The notes: generated by a model from the letters alone, not told the origin. A stretch of DNA of 29,607 nucleotides from Basidiobolus ranarum (GCA_040143965.1 JASJQH010006979.1:1-29607), one strand, 5' to 3'; numbered from the stretch's first letter, positions 1 through 11,691 are shown. Program-made: numbers and translations.

Positions 1-210
1 TGCAATGACAAAGAGAAGAGTCAATTGGGAATCTACAAAGGTCAAAAAATTTCGAGTTTGATCAAGTTTCATTTAATCTGATGCATATACAATAATGGCA
101 GCAATAGTAATGTAACTTCTCATCCTATCATTGGCTACTCCATTCTGATTATGGAATCAAATCGTACTCATTAGTGATTTCGCCACTTGTGAAGGCTTAC
201 TTTCAATAGA

Positions 211-3200
211 ATGGCTCGCAGTATGAAGAGGGAAGTAGAAGAGTTCCTCAGAATAGGAGACGACATCTTATTGTCTTCTGAGATTGGCGGCCTACTATTT
301 ACTGAAGGCCCAATTCAACCCCGTGTTTATTTAAGAGACGACAGCAGCCAAAGCGATTTTTTTCACGACGTCAATTCATACATTTTTAGACTAGAGCCGC
401 AGTACAACTATGAAGCTAACAAGACACTTCGAAAAATCTTCACGGCCCTCAAGAACCCTTTGTTTTTTGAGACCCCAGGCGAAGTGTTGAATTCTGAGGA
501 AGTTTTGGAAGAGACCAACCCGCAACTTGAAAAGCTTCGGAAAGCAGCTCTCTCAGAGAATGAATACAATAGAGCTGAGTGTCAACGTCTCAAAGGAAAG
601 GTTGTACTCTATGGACAGATCATCCAACTCCGTAACATTCACCACAATAAGTACCTACGAGTCAATACCAACCAGACTACTACACACAAAGGAACCACCC
701 TAATCATAGACTTGTCCAAGATGACTAGCAAAAAGAATTTCTTCAGAATCCTACCCAAGCACAGAATCCGTGGCGAAGGAGAACCGGTCCGTCTGGGTGA
801 TTCAGGTAAGAACTTTCCCTTTGTTGTACATATTACGTTTGCTGATACCGGACTGCTTTTATAGTTGTATTACAGTCGATCAAAACCGAAGGATACTTGA
901 AGGCTGGTTTATCCATGTTCACCCACGAAGTCTTCAAAACCCGACTTCATGAAGTTTACAACTCGCTAAATGCGTTTGGTTGGAAAGTCCATTGTTTTAG
1001 TCCTATTCAGACACTGAGCAGCAGACGACTCAAGGGCGGACATTTCATCAGACTCTATCATAAGGAGAAGGAGGGGTATTTACAGAACCTCCTTGGAACC
1101 AACCGTGTTGCAGTTCGGCCACATGTTTTCAATCCGTTGAACCCGCAAGAGAGTGATTCCTCACTGACATTCTGGCAGATCACCCTAGAGTCCACATTCA
1201 ATGGAGGTCTGCTGAAGGGCGGAGTTCGGTGCCGAATCAAATGCCCCATATCAAGGTTATATTTGCAGGTGGATCTTAATTCCAAAACCAGCGATGCGGT
1301 ATCCGGAAAAATCTTGTACAAGATTATTTTGGGGCCGCGAGATCCCGATGATGACAATACTTTGTTTGAATTGCAGTCACTGGAATCTGATGATACAAAT
1401 ATTATCACTGGATCCTACACCAAGTTCCGCCATGTGAGAACCCAGACATGGCTCCATTTGCACGATGTTGATGAGGAAGACGCAAGCAAAGCGACAAACT
1501 CACTTCAGCGCCAATATTCATTCTTGATTCATACGGGCCGTAGCGATGGATTTGCCGTGATGGCAACCAATCAGACCAGCTTTGATGATTGCTTCACGAT
1601 CACTCGTGTTGACAGCGAGCTAGGCGAGACTTTCAATTTTGTCAATAGCATGACTCCACATCTCGATCACTTCTTGGTCAAGCCCCGCGCTGCCACCGCT
1701 CGAAAAGCCTTCCCTATCGATGCTGAAGAGGATGAGAAGATTAAAAAGATACTGGTAAGGTGTTGACATGGAAATATTAGACATGTGCTCCTCAGCTCAT
1801 CCATTGCTTCTCTTAGACTTCATTGATCTATTTCTCTTCCAGATCTGGTGAGATGGATCCCAACAGGCGTATTGGACTACCGATTGTTGGTGAGTAACAT
1901 CGTTCTCTTCCATATCGTCTATACCTAATCGCATTTTAAACAGCCCATCAGGACATCCTCAGGGATAGTGGTATTATGGCCAAAATCTTGCTGTTTCTGC
2001 GCGCTCCCTTCTCTTTGAACGTTCGAAGAGCATTGCGTAACGATTTCAAGGCTAACGTGGATGAGGTAGAAGGAGAGGCCGAAGTGAGCTTGGAAGACTT
2101 GAAGAAAGACCCGGTATTAAACGAGATGTTATCTCTCTCATATCGTCTGACTTCCCAATTTCTCTTGGGAGATCATTCAGTCAATCAAAAGTACATATTT
2201 GATTACTTCCCCACATTCTGCAAACACATCCAGTACAATCTGGAGGTAACTCAGGTCATTATTTGCCTGTTACATGGGAATCGAGAATTGATTGAAAAGA
2301 TCACTCCCGAGCAGATTGATTTCTTCGTCAGTGGGGCCCTTGCCAAAAGAGATCCAATGTTCCTGGACATTTTGATTACCCTTTGCTCTTGTAATGACAC
2401 TCCCATCCGACAACATCAAGATTACATCGCCACGCAGATACTTAGCAAATTACTCTTTCCAGAGGTCGAATACCGAAATGGTATGACTTACATCTTTGAT
2501 GAAACTGACAATGTATCAGTGGAGATGCATGAATATTTCATTCGTAAACCTTCTCAAGCCAGGTATTTTGAAGCGATATTGAAGTTCATCAACGCTGTTT
2601 GTCTCGGCAGAAATGAGAATTCCTTGAGTCTTGTCACGGAGGTGTATCTAAAAGTCTCCCTAGAGAAGTGTTTAGTTTGCCTGTTCAATGAGAAATTGCC
2701 GCTGGAGATTAGAACACAGTATTGCAATCTTATTCGAGGTACTTGCTTTCAACATACTCTGGCTGGAATTGTTCTAACTTGACATGAATTTGCATATGTA
2801 GTACTTTACGTTGATGTTTACCCGATGTCCCCTATTTCGGAAGATCTTATTTTCGTCGAGTCGGAGATCACCAATTCCTCGAACTACTCAGTAGAAGGGT
2901 CATTGGCTAATATTCAAAGTATCAAGAAACTCACCAAATGGATAAGAGCATTCTTCACGACTCATCCAAGGGTATCGTATGGGTTCCACTAGACATGATA
3001 GCTGTGTCGTTCTAACATCGTTGCATTACTAGGTGACCAAGGATGAGAAGCTCAACACATTGATTTTCTCGGTTTTGAAGCTTATCAAGGGACTTGCTAG
3101 TTTCGGCTTTTACCATGAGCACATTACCATTGTTTCTTTGATCCGAACTTTGACCACCCTTCTTGATGGCCGTACGGATACCGAGTAAGTATTCCTTAAA

Positions 3201-6200
3201 CTTGCAGTAGCTATTCCGAGCCAAAATCTAACTTCAACTCATTTCTCAGTGAATATGGGTTAATCGATGAATCCAAAAAGATCGTCGATAGATCTACCAT
3301 TAGGTTTTTTATAGTCAACACTTTCCTTATTTCCTTCACCCCCTCCCGTTCTAACCACTCCTTGCTCACTCATGTTTAGCGACGAACGATTCCATTACAT
3401 AGAGAAGAACAAGATGATTATAGACATCAAGATTGAAATCTGTACTGTGCTTGAGTTACTTTTCAACTTGAGAACGGAAATTCGAGTAAGAAAGTTGTTG
3501 TACATTTGGTTGAAAAATGAAGGGTACGTTGGGTTCACTCACACACAAGACATGGAACGATAAATCATTAACTCGTTTTATTTAGAGATCAAAAGCGATT
3601 GAGCACGCTAGATTCCAAGAATTCCGACAAAGTGAATTCATGGGAATCAGCCATTGAGATCATCATCAAACGAATCTTCATGGAAACTCGTTACATCAAT
3701 CGAGAGACTGATATGATGCCAATTCTAATTGATCTTATCAAGTATCGAAACCAAAGGCTGAAGCAAGGCTCCATTGTTGTGATGCACAGATTGTACTGTG
3801 ATTACGAAGAATTGTTCGAAAAGTCCAAAAAGTCCTTCATACTGACTCAAAGTCAAGATATTCAAGTCTACTATTGGATCAGACCCCGGGTAACCATGTT
3901 CCTCACTCTTTCCCTTCAGCATTCTCACGAACACACTGGAACCAGAAAGATGAAGGAGATATTAACGGATTTCACAGATCTGTGCAGCGGTGCCGTAGTT
4001 GTGAATTTCGAGGGCAATCTGGTACCAGGTCCAGCAGCCGCTAAAGAAAGAAACATCATAGCCCAAAAAATCCTGTTCAATATGGAAATGCACTCGTATG
4101 TGATTGACTATCTGCACCGAAATACCTACGGCGAAAGAAAGGCAGAGTGGTTTAATGAGGATGTATTGGACTTGTTCTGGGCTTCCCTTTCTTTCCTTTC
4201 TGTTTGTTGCTACGATGATCGGGAACTACATGGCACTATTCTCATTCAAAACATTGACCTTCTGTTTGAACTCGTGTCTTACGACGCCCGAATGGTAGAG
4301 CCACTGATCGATATCTTTTCCAAGAGTGTGAACCTGTGTTTAAGAGTAGAGGAGCATCACATGCAACGTCTTCTTGAGCTTTCGAAGGGCTATTGTGGCG
4401 AATATCTACGTCTACTCCGAGCCTTAGTGAAGGTTTCAGGGAAAATCATCAAGCGTAATCAGCTCTATATCGCCGATCTACTGTTGGAGAAGAAGGACGA
4501 ATACATTGTGCTCGAAGCAAATCAAGACACCAAATCTGAACCTTATTTCGAACCACCTCCGGTCTCCTATCAAGCAGCATTGATCGATTTGGTGGCTACT
4601 TGTGCCGAGGGAGAAAACAGTCTTCAATCTATCTTCCAGTCAATTCTTCCAGCAGATCAAATCTTAGATGTATTGGCTAATCAAGAGTCTGATTATCTGA
4701 TCGAAAGGGCATATCTACGCTTCTTCATCGCTGTCTATTTATGGACCAGTAGACAGGGAACTACAGGCACCAGCTACATATTCGAAAATCCGTTAATTTG
4801 GACTTATGTGGAGAAACTCTGTAGACTTCTGACTAGCTTCAATCATGATCTACGAAACACTGATCTTCAAGAAAACAAGGCTGAGATGGAGATCAAGTCA
4901 ACGTACATTTACGAATCAGTGTTGATTTTCTTAAGACTATTGTTCGACATCTACTTCTCATCCCAAAAAAGTCCAGTCGCTCAATTCGATGCCGCCGAAG
5001 ACCACAGAGAACTGGGTAATAACATCGTAGATGAATTAGCGGCATTGGCTGAATTACCACCAAAGTCACCCAAGCACCTCAAACACTTGACCAATTGCTT
5101 GGACACCTTGATCATCGAATCAAACCTGTACGGAAACAAGAGGAGAGCAGTGTCAAAATCATTGTTCAACTCCCTTAGGTCCGTTCAACCTAAAAGAACT
5201 AGCGTAGAAAGTATATCTATCGCGTTAGGTACATTGAATCAAAACTTCCAAAATTTCCTTCACCGTATGATGACATCGGGTAAGATCGTGGAATCGGAGA
5301 AAGAGGAATTCCGTCAACTCAGTCTTCACTTTCCGTTAGAGGAATCTCATACCCTTGGAGAGTACTCTATCGTGTCACTCGTAGAATATCTATCCGGTCG
5401 ACTTAACGATGTCGAGGATTCCCGTAAGGAAATATATGACATTCGCACAATGAGGATTTTGAGAAATCTTGTCAACAATGTCACTGACGAAATAGAACAT
5501 ATGCACCATCTAGATGAGCCTCTAGAGTGGGCACGCCTACAGCAACGAAAGATAGAAATTCAAAATAAATTGAACAAGCTTGGCTGTACATTGATGGCGG
5601 AGAAGCTCCTGTCCTCCAATAGTCAACAAATCTATATTAGCGCGATGAAATTACTCAATGCTATGCTTGATGGGGGCAATAAGAAGGTTCAGGTAAGTGG
5701 AATTATGTACTCAAACTAAGGTTTGCTTCCTCATACTAACATTTCCCTTAGGATACTCTTGAAAACTATTTCCTAGGGACTAGGTAAGCAACGATCAATT
5801 CACTCGTAGATATAACTTCACATCGTTGATAATTTAACTCATGTTCTTCTTCAGAGTGGAGCGATTCTTCTATTGTGTCCATCATAAGTTAAGAGAAGGA
5901 ATCCTTTCTCTTCGCAAAGCTAAAGAGCTACTCGTTGTGGATGCCAAGAAGAAAGAAAGAAGTTCCACTCTCTCGTCAAAGATTAGACGTAGACTCCGAG
6001 GCCATAAAAGCGGACTATCCGTTAGCACATCGAATTTTTTGAACCAAATACTCTCCCACTCGGACGACGTACCTATCATAACCCTGAACCTATCTCATAC
6101 CAAAGATGACAACAAGATATCCAAATATCTTCAACATGAAGATAAGACCGATCTAGGTACTACTGCACAGGATTTCGAAGCTATCTGCCACCTTATGAGA

Positions 6201-8571
6201 CTCTTACAACTAATGGTGGAGGGTCATAATTATAGTCTGCAAACGTATTTTAGTGCTCAAGGAGATAATATCAAGAGTTTCAATTTGGTCACTGGAGTAG
6301 TGGATTATCTACATGCAATCGTTCCCATTACTAGCCTTCAAGACGAGAATCTGATATTCCAAACCATGCCAGTAATTACCCAAGTATTCGACACTATCAT
6401 TGAAATGGCTCAAGGATGCATATCCAACCAAGTGAGCATCTTCAACGCCAAGATTGTGCAATCAGTGAACATAATACTACGTGAGCCATTCCATCAATGC
6501 CCAGCAGAACAAGCAGTAGAGCTCAAGGGAAAAGCAGTTCTATGTCTTTTGAGTTTACTTGAAGGCGGTAACATCGAGGCTAAATCGATCTTCAGAGAGA
6601 TGGCCAATACACTAGATTTGGATACTATCAACCGCAACCTAAGAAATCTATTCGAGCAAAGTAAAAATGTGACTTGGAAGCCTGGAAAGCAGTCCGCCAT
6701 TGATTCCGGATTTTTGTACTGTATGTTGATTATGACATTGTTCCCAGCGCTCACGAAGGAACAACAATATCGCTTCCAAAATGAACCAGCCTTCACTTTC
6801 TTCAAAAGGAACACTGGTCAGATTGAAATCTTGCGTGAACTCTCCCCGGGTGATAAACGAGTAGTACCCGTACTATTTCCAATTCCAGAAGTTTGTAGAT
6901 ATTTGCGTGAGGACACTAAGGAACATTTCCTGTGGAATGTGAAGAGAGATTCAGCTGATGGCAAAATCGAGGATTTCGTAACCAAATCAGAGGATATCAT
7001 CTATGAAATTGAAAGTCAAGCTCGAGTCGCTAGAAACTGGTATCTCTCAGCGTTGTCCGGATACCATTCCTTATGGTGGCAAAGTGCTTATCTAATGACT
7101 CTTTTACTGAATATCTTGGGATTAATGTGTGCCGCAGCGCCAGAAGAAGCTGTTGGCGGAGGAGGGGAGTTGTTTTTGGGATATGGTTGTCATTGGCTTA
7201 CTGAAGCAGTCAGAATCAGCTTTGGATTGATACACTTGTTGCTATGGGCTTTATCTTCTGGAGAGTTTCTCCTAATCCAATTGCCCATTCTTATCAATAG
7301 AAAAAGATTAGAAAAGTTAAATCAACTGCGAAAGCAAAAAGCTAAAGAAGACGCACACCTACAATCACTTGAAATAGGCTTCATGAATGATGAAGATACT
7401 TCAGATAATAGCCAAAATGACACATCCACCCAATTTAGCGCCATCATATCTGAAGGAGAGAGTCTCTCGCCATCGGTAAGTTTGTCCACTCAGCAGTGTA
7501 CGGATTCCAATGCTAACATCCATCTCCATTCACCCTAGAATTTTATTGAAAAAACCATGTATTTTGTCATGGAGCCTAAGGCGCTTTATCATGTGTTTAT
7601 GGTGCTATTGTCTATCGGTGGCCTTCGCTATCATATGCTATACTCCATACATTTGCTAGATTTTATATACAGAGATCAAATCCTTCAAGGAGTTATCGCC
7701 AGTGTCACAGTCAACATCAACTCCCTAACTAAAACGGTAAATAACATTTGTTTACTTCAATCTTCACCTTGCCAAGGAGTAAGGGGTCATCGGCGTAGAC
7801 TAATCCAGTGAAATACGGATGTTTAGGTTTTACTTGGTGTTATCATTATATATGTGTATTCCGTTGTAGGATTTGTTTACTTCAGACATTCTTTTGATAG
7901 TGAACAAGGGCTATATTGTGATACTCTGCTTGATTGTTTCGTCACCGTTCTTGCCTATGGGTATGTTTCATATTGATTTATCTGAGTTACTATCCAGTAA
8001 CTAACATTAGTCCAACACGTGGGGTAGTATCCGAGCAGGTGGTGGATTAGGGGACGTGCTACAAGCACCTGTACATGGAGATAATTCCTATGCCTATAGA
8101 ATCATTCTGGACCTATCCTTCTTCCTCATCGTGATCATTTTCCTGTTGAACGTTATCTTTGGTATTATTTTTGATACATTCGGTAGTTTAAGAGATGAAC
8201 GATCATCTATTCAGAATGACATGAAGAGTGTTTGCTTTATTTGTAATATTAGTGCGACCGAATTCCAAAGACACGCCAAAGGATTTGAACATCATATCAA
8301 GCATGATCACAACATTTGGCAGTACCTCTTTTTCTTGGTTCATTTGAAGACAAAGGATGTTACCGAATATACTTCTCAAGAATCTTACGTAGCGGAAATG
8401 TTAAAAGACAACGACTACAGCTTTTTCCCGGTTAATCGGGCTTTATGCCTACGTCAGAGGGAAAAGCATGATGATCAACGCATCACAAACTTGGAAGAAA
8501 TGATCGCAAGTCTAGTTACTCGTATTGAACAACATACCATCCCCCAGTCAACCAAGTCTAAGCATTATTAA
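211..8571 (+). CDS. IP3-receptor-type intracellular calcium-release channel
   Basis: Tetrameric Ca2+-release channel of internal membranes, inositol 1,4,5-trisphosphate receptor family. Exons: 211-805, 865-1754, 1817-1889, 1944-2738, 2802-2971, 3033-3184, 3250-3303, 3380-3523, 3586-5692, 5752-5783, 5855-7475, 7539-7736, 7827-7960, 8028-8571; all phases agree, giving 2502 residues (animal IP3Rs about 2700). Order seen: N-terminal Ins145_P3_rec beta-trefoil (about 1-200), MIR trefoil (about 210-450), RIH repeats (about 530-780), RIH-associated domain (about 1780-1930), transmembrane block from about 2080, pore helix plus GGGLGD filter (2326-2331), last membrane helix, then a Cys2391-Cys2394-His2411-His2416 zinc finger and a short coiled coil. 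The filter matches animal IP3R (GGGVGD) and ryanodine receptors (GGGIGD). The presence of the trefoil start, zinc finger and coiled coil, and the modest length, favour IP3R over ryanodine receptor. Residues at the animal IP3-contact positions are mostly changed (see findings), so the ligand is uncertain. Some donors, such as gttttt at 3304, are non-consensus. Confidence 0.94.
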
Positions 8572-8809
8572 CACACGAACCAACATCGAATAGTAGAAGC
8601 TTTCTGTTTAGCAACATTGATTTCAAATTGTTGTGAATATATACGTGAACATGATAGAAATTGACATCAATGAACATTATAAATAAAAATCCAGAAGATG
8701 GAACTTGTTTATCTTATGAATTCGACTGGACAAGATGAGAATCATTGTGCTTGAAATGGCAATCTTAATCGTAATGGTATATGCCATTCATAAAGTGATA
8801 TACTAATAC

Positions 8810-9767
8810 TTATTTTGCCATGGCGATGAGTTGACCACGCGGTGTTAAATTCTCCTCTTTCAAGGTTTTCTGTAGCTCAGCCCCTTCATAGATTCTTTTC
8901 AAAGGGTAAGTATTCACACCCAAGTACATGAAAGATATGTCCTAAAGTCAACTTACTTTCTGGGGAAGGAAGTACTTAGTCGGAAAGCACTCATATTTTT
9001 ACCGACTTTAGTTGAGACGAATTCGTACACAGTTTGAATCGTATCACTTGCTTTGAAAAGTTCACGTATATTTTCACCATTCATGAGACGAATTTGGATT
9101 AAACAGTCATTTTCCTCTAATTTCTCATTCGGTTGACGGTTGTTCAAATGCACTTCTTGGGGTAAAGGATTGCTATTCGTAGCAGACTGACCAATTTACG
9201 AAATAATTCTACATGGTAAGTACTAAAAAATCTTATTTGAGTTAAAGAAAATTCTCTTTACCATTTCACCAAGACGCTTGCCGCTACCACTGAAAGCATC
9301 TAACTCGGTATAATATTGCTTAATCAAAGATTCAATGGCTCCAACATCTGGTCCAACTACTTCCCCAACTTTGGAAGAATTCTTAAAGAATTGTATGGTA
9401 GGCATGGCTCGTACACCCATTCTACCCGATAACTCTGAGCTTTGGTCTACATCTACTTGAAGGAATACCGCACCCTTGGAATATTTACGGGAAAGTTCGT
9501 GAAGAGGGCCTTCAAGAGTTTTACAAGGACCACACCTGTTTTTGAATGGTCTTAGTGAACTATTCAACCTAATAGACATACAAGCATATGTGGTCAGATA
9601 TTTCACTTACCATACTGCAAAAAAATCCACTACCACCTAAGGACCAAGTAATTCTATCAGTATTCAATATTTTCGTCTTGACTAAGAAAGTAAACATTAA
9701 ATACCACTTTCTTCCCAGCTTTGGAAAGTTCACGGTCAAACTGAGACGAATCGGTTACGAGTAACAT
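8810..9767 (-). CDS. Thioredoxin-UBX domain fusion protein
   Basis: Five exons on the minus strand: 9767-9708, 9636-9611, 9535-9262, 9186-8957, 8894-8810. Phases agree and give 224 residues. Residues 1-105 are a classical thioredoxin: the VVVDFFAVWCGPCK active-site segment (Cys30, Cys33) and the cis-proline loop AMPT (Pro74) are intact, so disulfide reductase activity is plausible. A linker of about 40 residues leads to a UBX domain (about 146-224) with the conserved first-strand arginine (Arg153) and the FPR loop (194-196) that docks UBX proteins onto the p97/Cdc48 N-domain. The ending AMAK matches a domain running to the C-terminus. The inferred role is a Cdc48 cofactor that brings thiol reduction to ubiquitylated or unfolding clients. 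There is no signal peptide, so it is cytosolic or nuclear. It converges on the calcium channel gene and diverges from the gene at 10161. TXNL1/Txl1 differs in carrying a PITH domain. Confidence 0.9.
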
Positions 9768-10160
9768 ATTTACGAAAGTGATATTAAAGTGAAAATAGAA
9801 ACGGTTGTCTTTCGTTTAATTCTACTTTAGGAGCAGTCAAGGAGTATTATGAGGACTATACTAAGGATATATTATTTCGATAATTAAATTACCTTCAATT
9901 AGCCTAGGATCTGAATGACGTATACTTTATTATTGCATAAAATATGCCACATGGATGATCAGCATACTTTAAAAAACACACCCTCATCACATCCTTATTA
10001 ATCATAGCTAATGAGATTCAAGTAATAGTCCTAGTCAACTCAACAAGATAGGTTTGGTTCAATGATGATTCAGTCAGCTATTATGGTAATATAAATGAAG
10101 AAAAAACCCCGGTCACATTGATATAAAAGAGCTCAACTTCATCCGTTCTATCCTGTTATC
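9768..10160. other. Divergent intergenic promoter region
   Basis: The 393 bases separate the start codons of the thioredoxin-UBX gene (minus) and the small mitochondrial protein gene (plus). The sequence is AT-rich with no supported gene or RNA. Apart from the TATA-like box at its right end, no clear element was seen. Confidence 0.6.
10122..10129 (+). promoter_or_regulatory. TATA-like box of the 92-residue mitochondrial protein gene
   Basis: TATAAAAG begins 39 bases before the ATG at 10161. Spacing to the ATG implies a very short 5' leader if used. Confidence 0.4.
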
Positions 10161-10495
10161 ATGCATTTCGTTATCAATCCTGTTCGTCTTGGTCAAGTTC
10201 GTAACCTCGCGTTTACATCGCGATTTGGTGTCGTTCGATTCACCTCAAATATCTCAAAAGGTGATTCTAAAAATCAAACCGAAGTATATCAAAAATCCTC
10301 GGAATCTATTCATCGAGAGTGGGACGAAAAACTAGCTAGCAATTCAGAAGCCGATGTAATTCTTACTTACTTCAATTACTTCAAAACCCTTATTAACCCC
10401 CTTACCCTTAGGTCAAAGCAGACCGTGAACCAGAGGTACCGTTGGAACAATTGCAAAAACAATCGGTCGAACACATTACAAGCCATAATAAATGA
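10161..10495 (+). CDS. Small conserved-looking mitochondrial protein, function unknown
   Basis: Two exons, 10161-10355 and 10412-10495 (phase 0, intron 56 bp), encoding 92 residues. The first 35 residues are rich in Arg, Ser and hydrophobics and lack acids, as in a mitochondrial presequence. The second half is acidic and helical and contains EWDEKLASNSEADVKADRE, a string I associate with small fungal proteins of unknown function, though I cannot name the family. The intron falls inside that motif, and splicing is needed to complete it, which supports the model. A TATAAAAG box lies 32 bases upstream of the ATG. The stop is only 39 bases from the stop of the convergent RidA gene. It resembles IF1, the ATPase inhibitor, in size and targeting but not in motif, so no function is assigned. 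Confidence 0.72.
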
Positions 10496-10534
10496 TTGGT
10501 CAAATGAAACAAATAAACAATCTTTATTCCAGTA

Positions 10535-11261
10535 CTAACGGAGGTAGGCAACTGCCTTAATTTCAATCAGTAAATGTTTACCAGGGAGCTGTTTAACTGC
10601 CACACAAGTACGCGAAGGACCTTAAATCAAATGATTGAGTTTAAAAGCACATAAAGAATGTCTGTTGTGAGCACTAGTTTTACCATTTTCAGCAGTAAAA
10701 TATTGATTGTAAACCTAAAGCATAAACCCAATTCAATTAAACAGTCATTCTAGATGATATATAACAATGTGTATAACCTCATTAAACGCCTGGTAATCCT
10801 CCATGTTAACTAAAAATATAGTCACATCCACAATATTACCCAAGTCACCGCCTGCTTTTTGGAGAATTACTCGAATGCTTCATGAAACGTCAGTAAGCTC
10901 TTTAGTAATATTTTTAATACTTCAACTTTTCACTTACTTTTCGATAACTGCTTTTGTTTGAGCCTTCACATCAAGCTTGTAGGTTCCATCAGCTAACTGA
11001 GTTACCTATGCATGTAATTTCTAATGAGTTCAACTTTCACTGAGAGTATGGAGAGAATAGGCTTACTCCGTCATAGCTACATTTTCGAATAATAGTTAGC
11101 TCTAATGCACACAACTACCGAGGAATAAAGTTACAGTACGTATTATCAGGTCGTCGAGAGGATATACCAGACACATATAGAAAGTCGCCAACTTTGCGGG
11201 CATGAGGATAGTTTGCCAAAGCTTGAGCACGGTCACCTAAAATGATACTTTCACCGTTCAT
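10535..11261 (-). CDS. RidA/YjgF family protein, 2-aminomuconate deaminase-like
   Basis: Six exons on the minus strand: 11261-11119, 11076-11067, 11005-10938, 10877-10778, 10714-10684, 10620-10535. The phases close perfectly and give 145 residues. The N-terminal YPHARKVGDFLYVSG and SSRRPDNT segments are those of the 2-aminomuconate deaminase branch of the RidA superfamily. The C-terminal GPSRTCVAVKQLP and LLIEIKAVAY segments carry the conserved arginine (Arg121) that holds the substrate carboxylate. Known family members hydrolyse enamines/imines, and the aminomuconate branch acts in 2-aminophenol or tryptophan-kynurenine catabolism; either role is inference here. The second exon is only 10 nt, yet it restores frame and supplies the YDG link between two recognisable blocks. 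No targeting signal is evident. The gene converges on the small mitochondrial protein gene. Confidence 0.9.
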
Positions 11262-11475
11262 CTTTCAAGGATATCAATGACTTTGTGAGAATGCTTTTGA
11301 AAACGCAAGAGTTAGGTGGCGCATTTGGCTTCTTAATCTTCCATTCCATATCTCCCCATGGTTGACCAAATGTTTCCCACGATTTCACTTGAAAATTACC
11401 AGACATTTATGACACAATGAGACATGCCATTGAGCGTGTGTAGATGAAAACAGCCAATGAAATCTACAACAATCA

Positions 11476-11491
11476 AACCTAACCCTAACCT
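11476..11491. repeat. Telomere-like CCCTAA motif, degenerate
   Basis: About two and a half CCTAA/CCCTAA units in a row, reading AACCTAACCCTAACCT. A further AGCCCTAACCCTAA copy sits about 100 bases to the right. They are too short to be a telomere. They resemble the interstitial telomere box found in some promoters. Confidence 0.4.
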
Positions 11492-11618
11492 TAAAGTACC
11501 AAATGATTTATTAGTAGGATCAAACAAGGATTGAAAATATGAGAAGATATAATGAGCATTAGGTTGGCCATGTAGCCCTAACCCTAAATATGTATGTAAG
11601 AATCATTGCCATCCACGT

Positions 11619-11668
11619 TCCCTGGCTGCTGGCTGCGATGCCTGGCCTGCGATACCTGTCCGCGTAAA
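11619..11668. repeat. GC-rich patch with short direct repeat
   Basis: CTGCGATGCCTG is followed almost at once by CTGCGATACCTG, and CTGGCTGCTGGCTGC lies just before. This is markedly richer in GC than the surrounding sequence. The function is unknown. Confidence 0.45.
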
Positions 11669-11691
11669 CAAATATTACAGATGGCCATATT

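Larger units (their letters stand above)
11262..11691. other. Intergenic stretch with telomere-like hexamers and a GC-rich patch
   Basis: No gene is supported here. The stretch holds two CCCTAA-type motifs (11476-11491 and 11576-11587) and a GC-rich patch with a short direct repeat (11619-11668). It lies upstream of RidA on the minus strand and may include its promoter. Confidence 0.5.

Noticed and set aside
7737-7869. An alternative channel exon starting at 7870 after ccgttgtag.
   Set aside because: That frame encodes a hydrophobic stretch but loses the conserved fifth helix and breaks phase with the filter exon. Using the acceptor at 7826 gives the expected CDTLLDCFVTVLAYG-IRAGGGLGD join.
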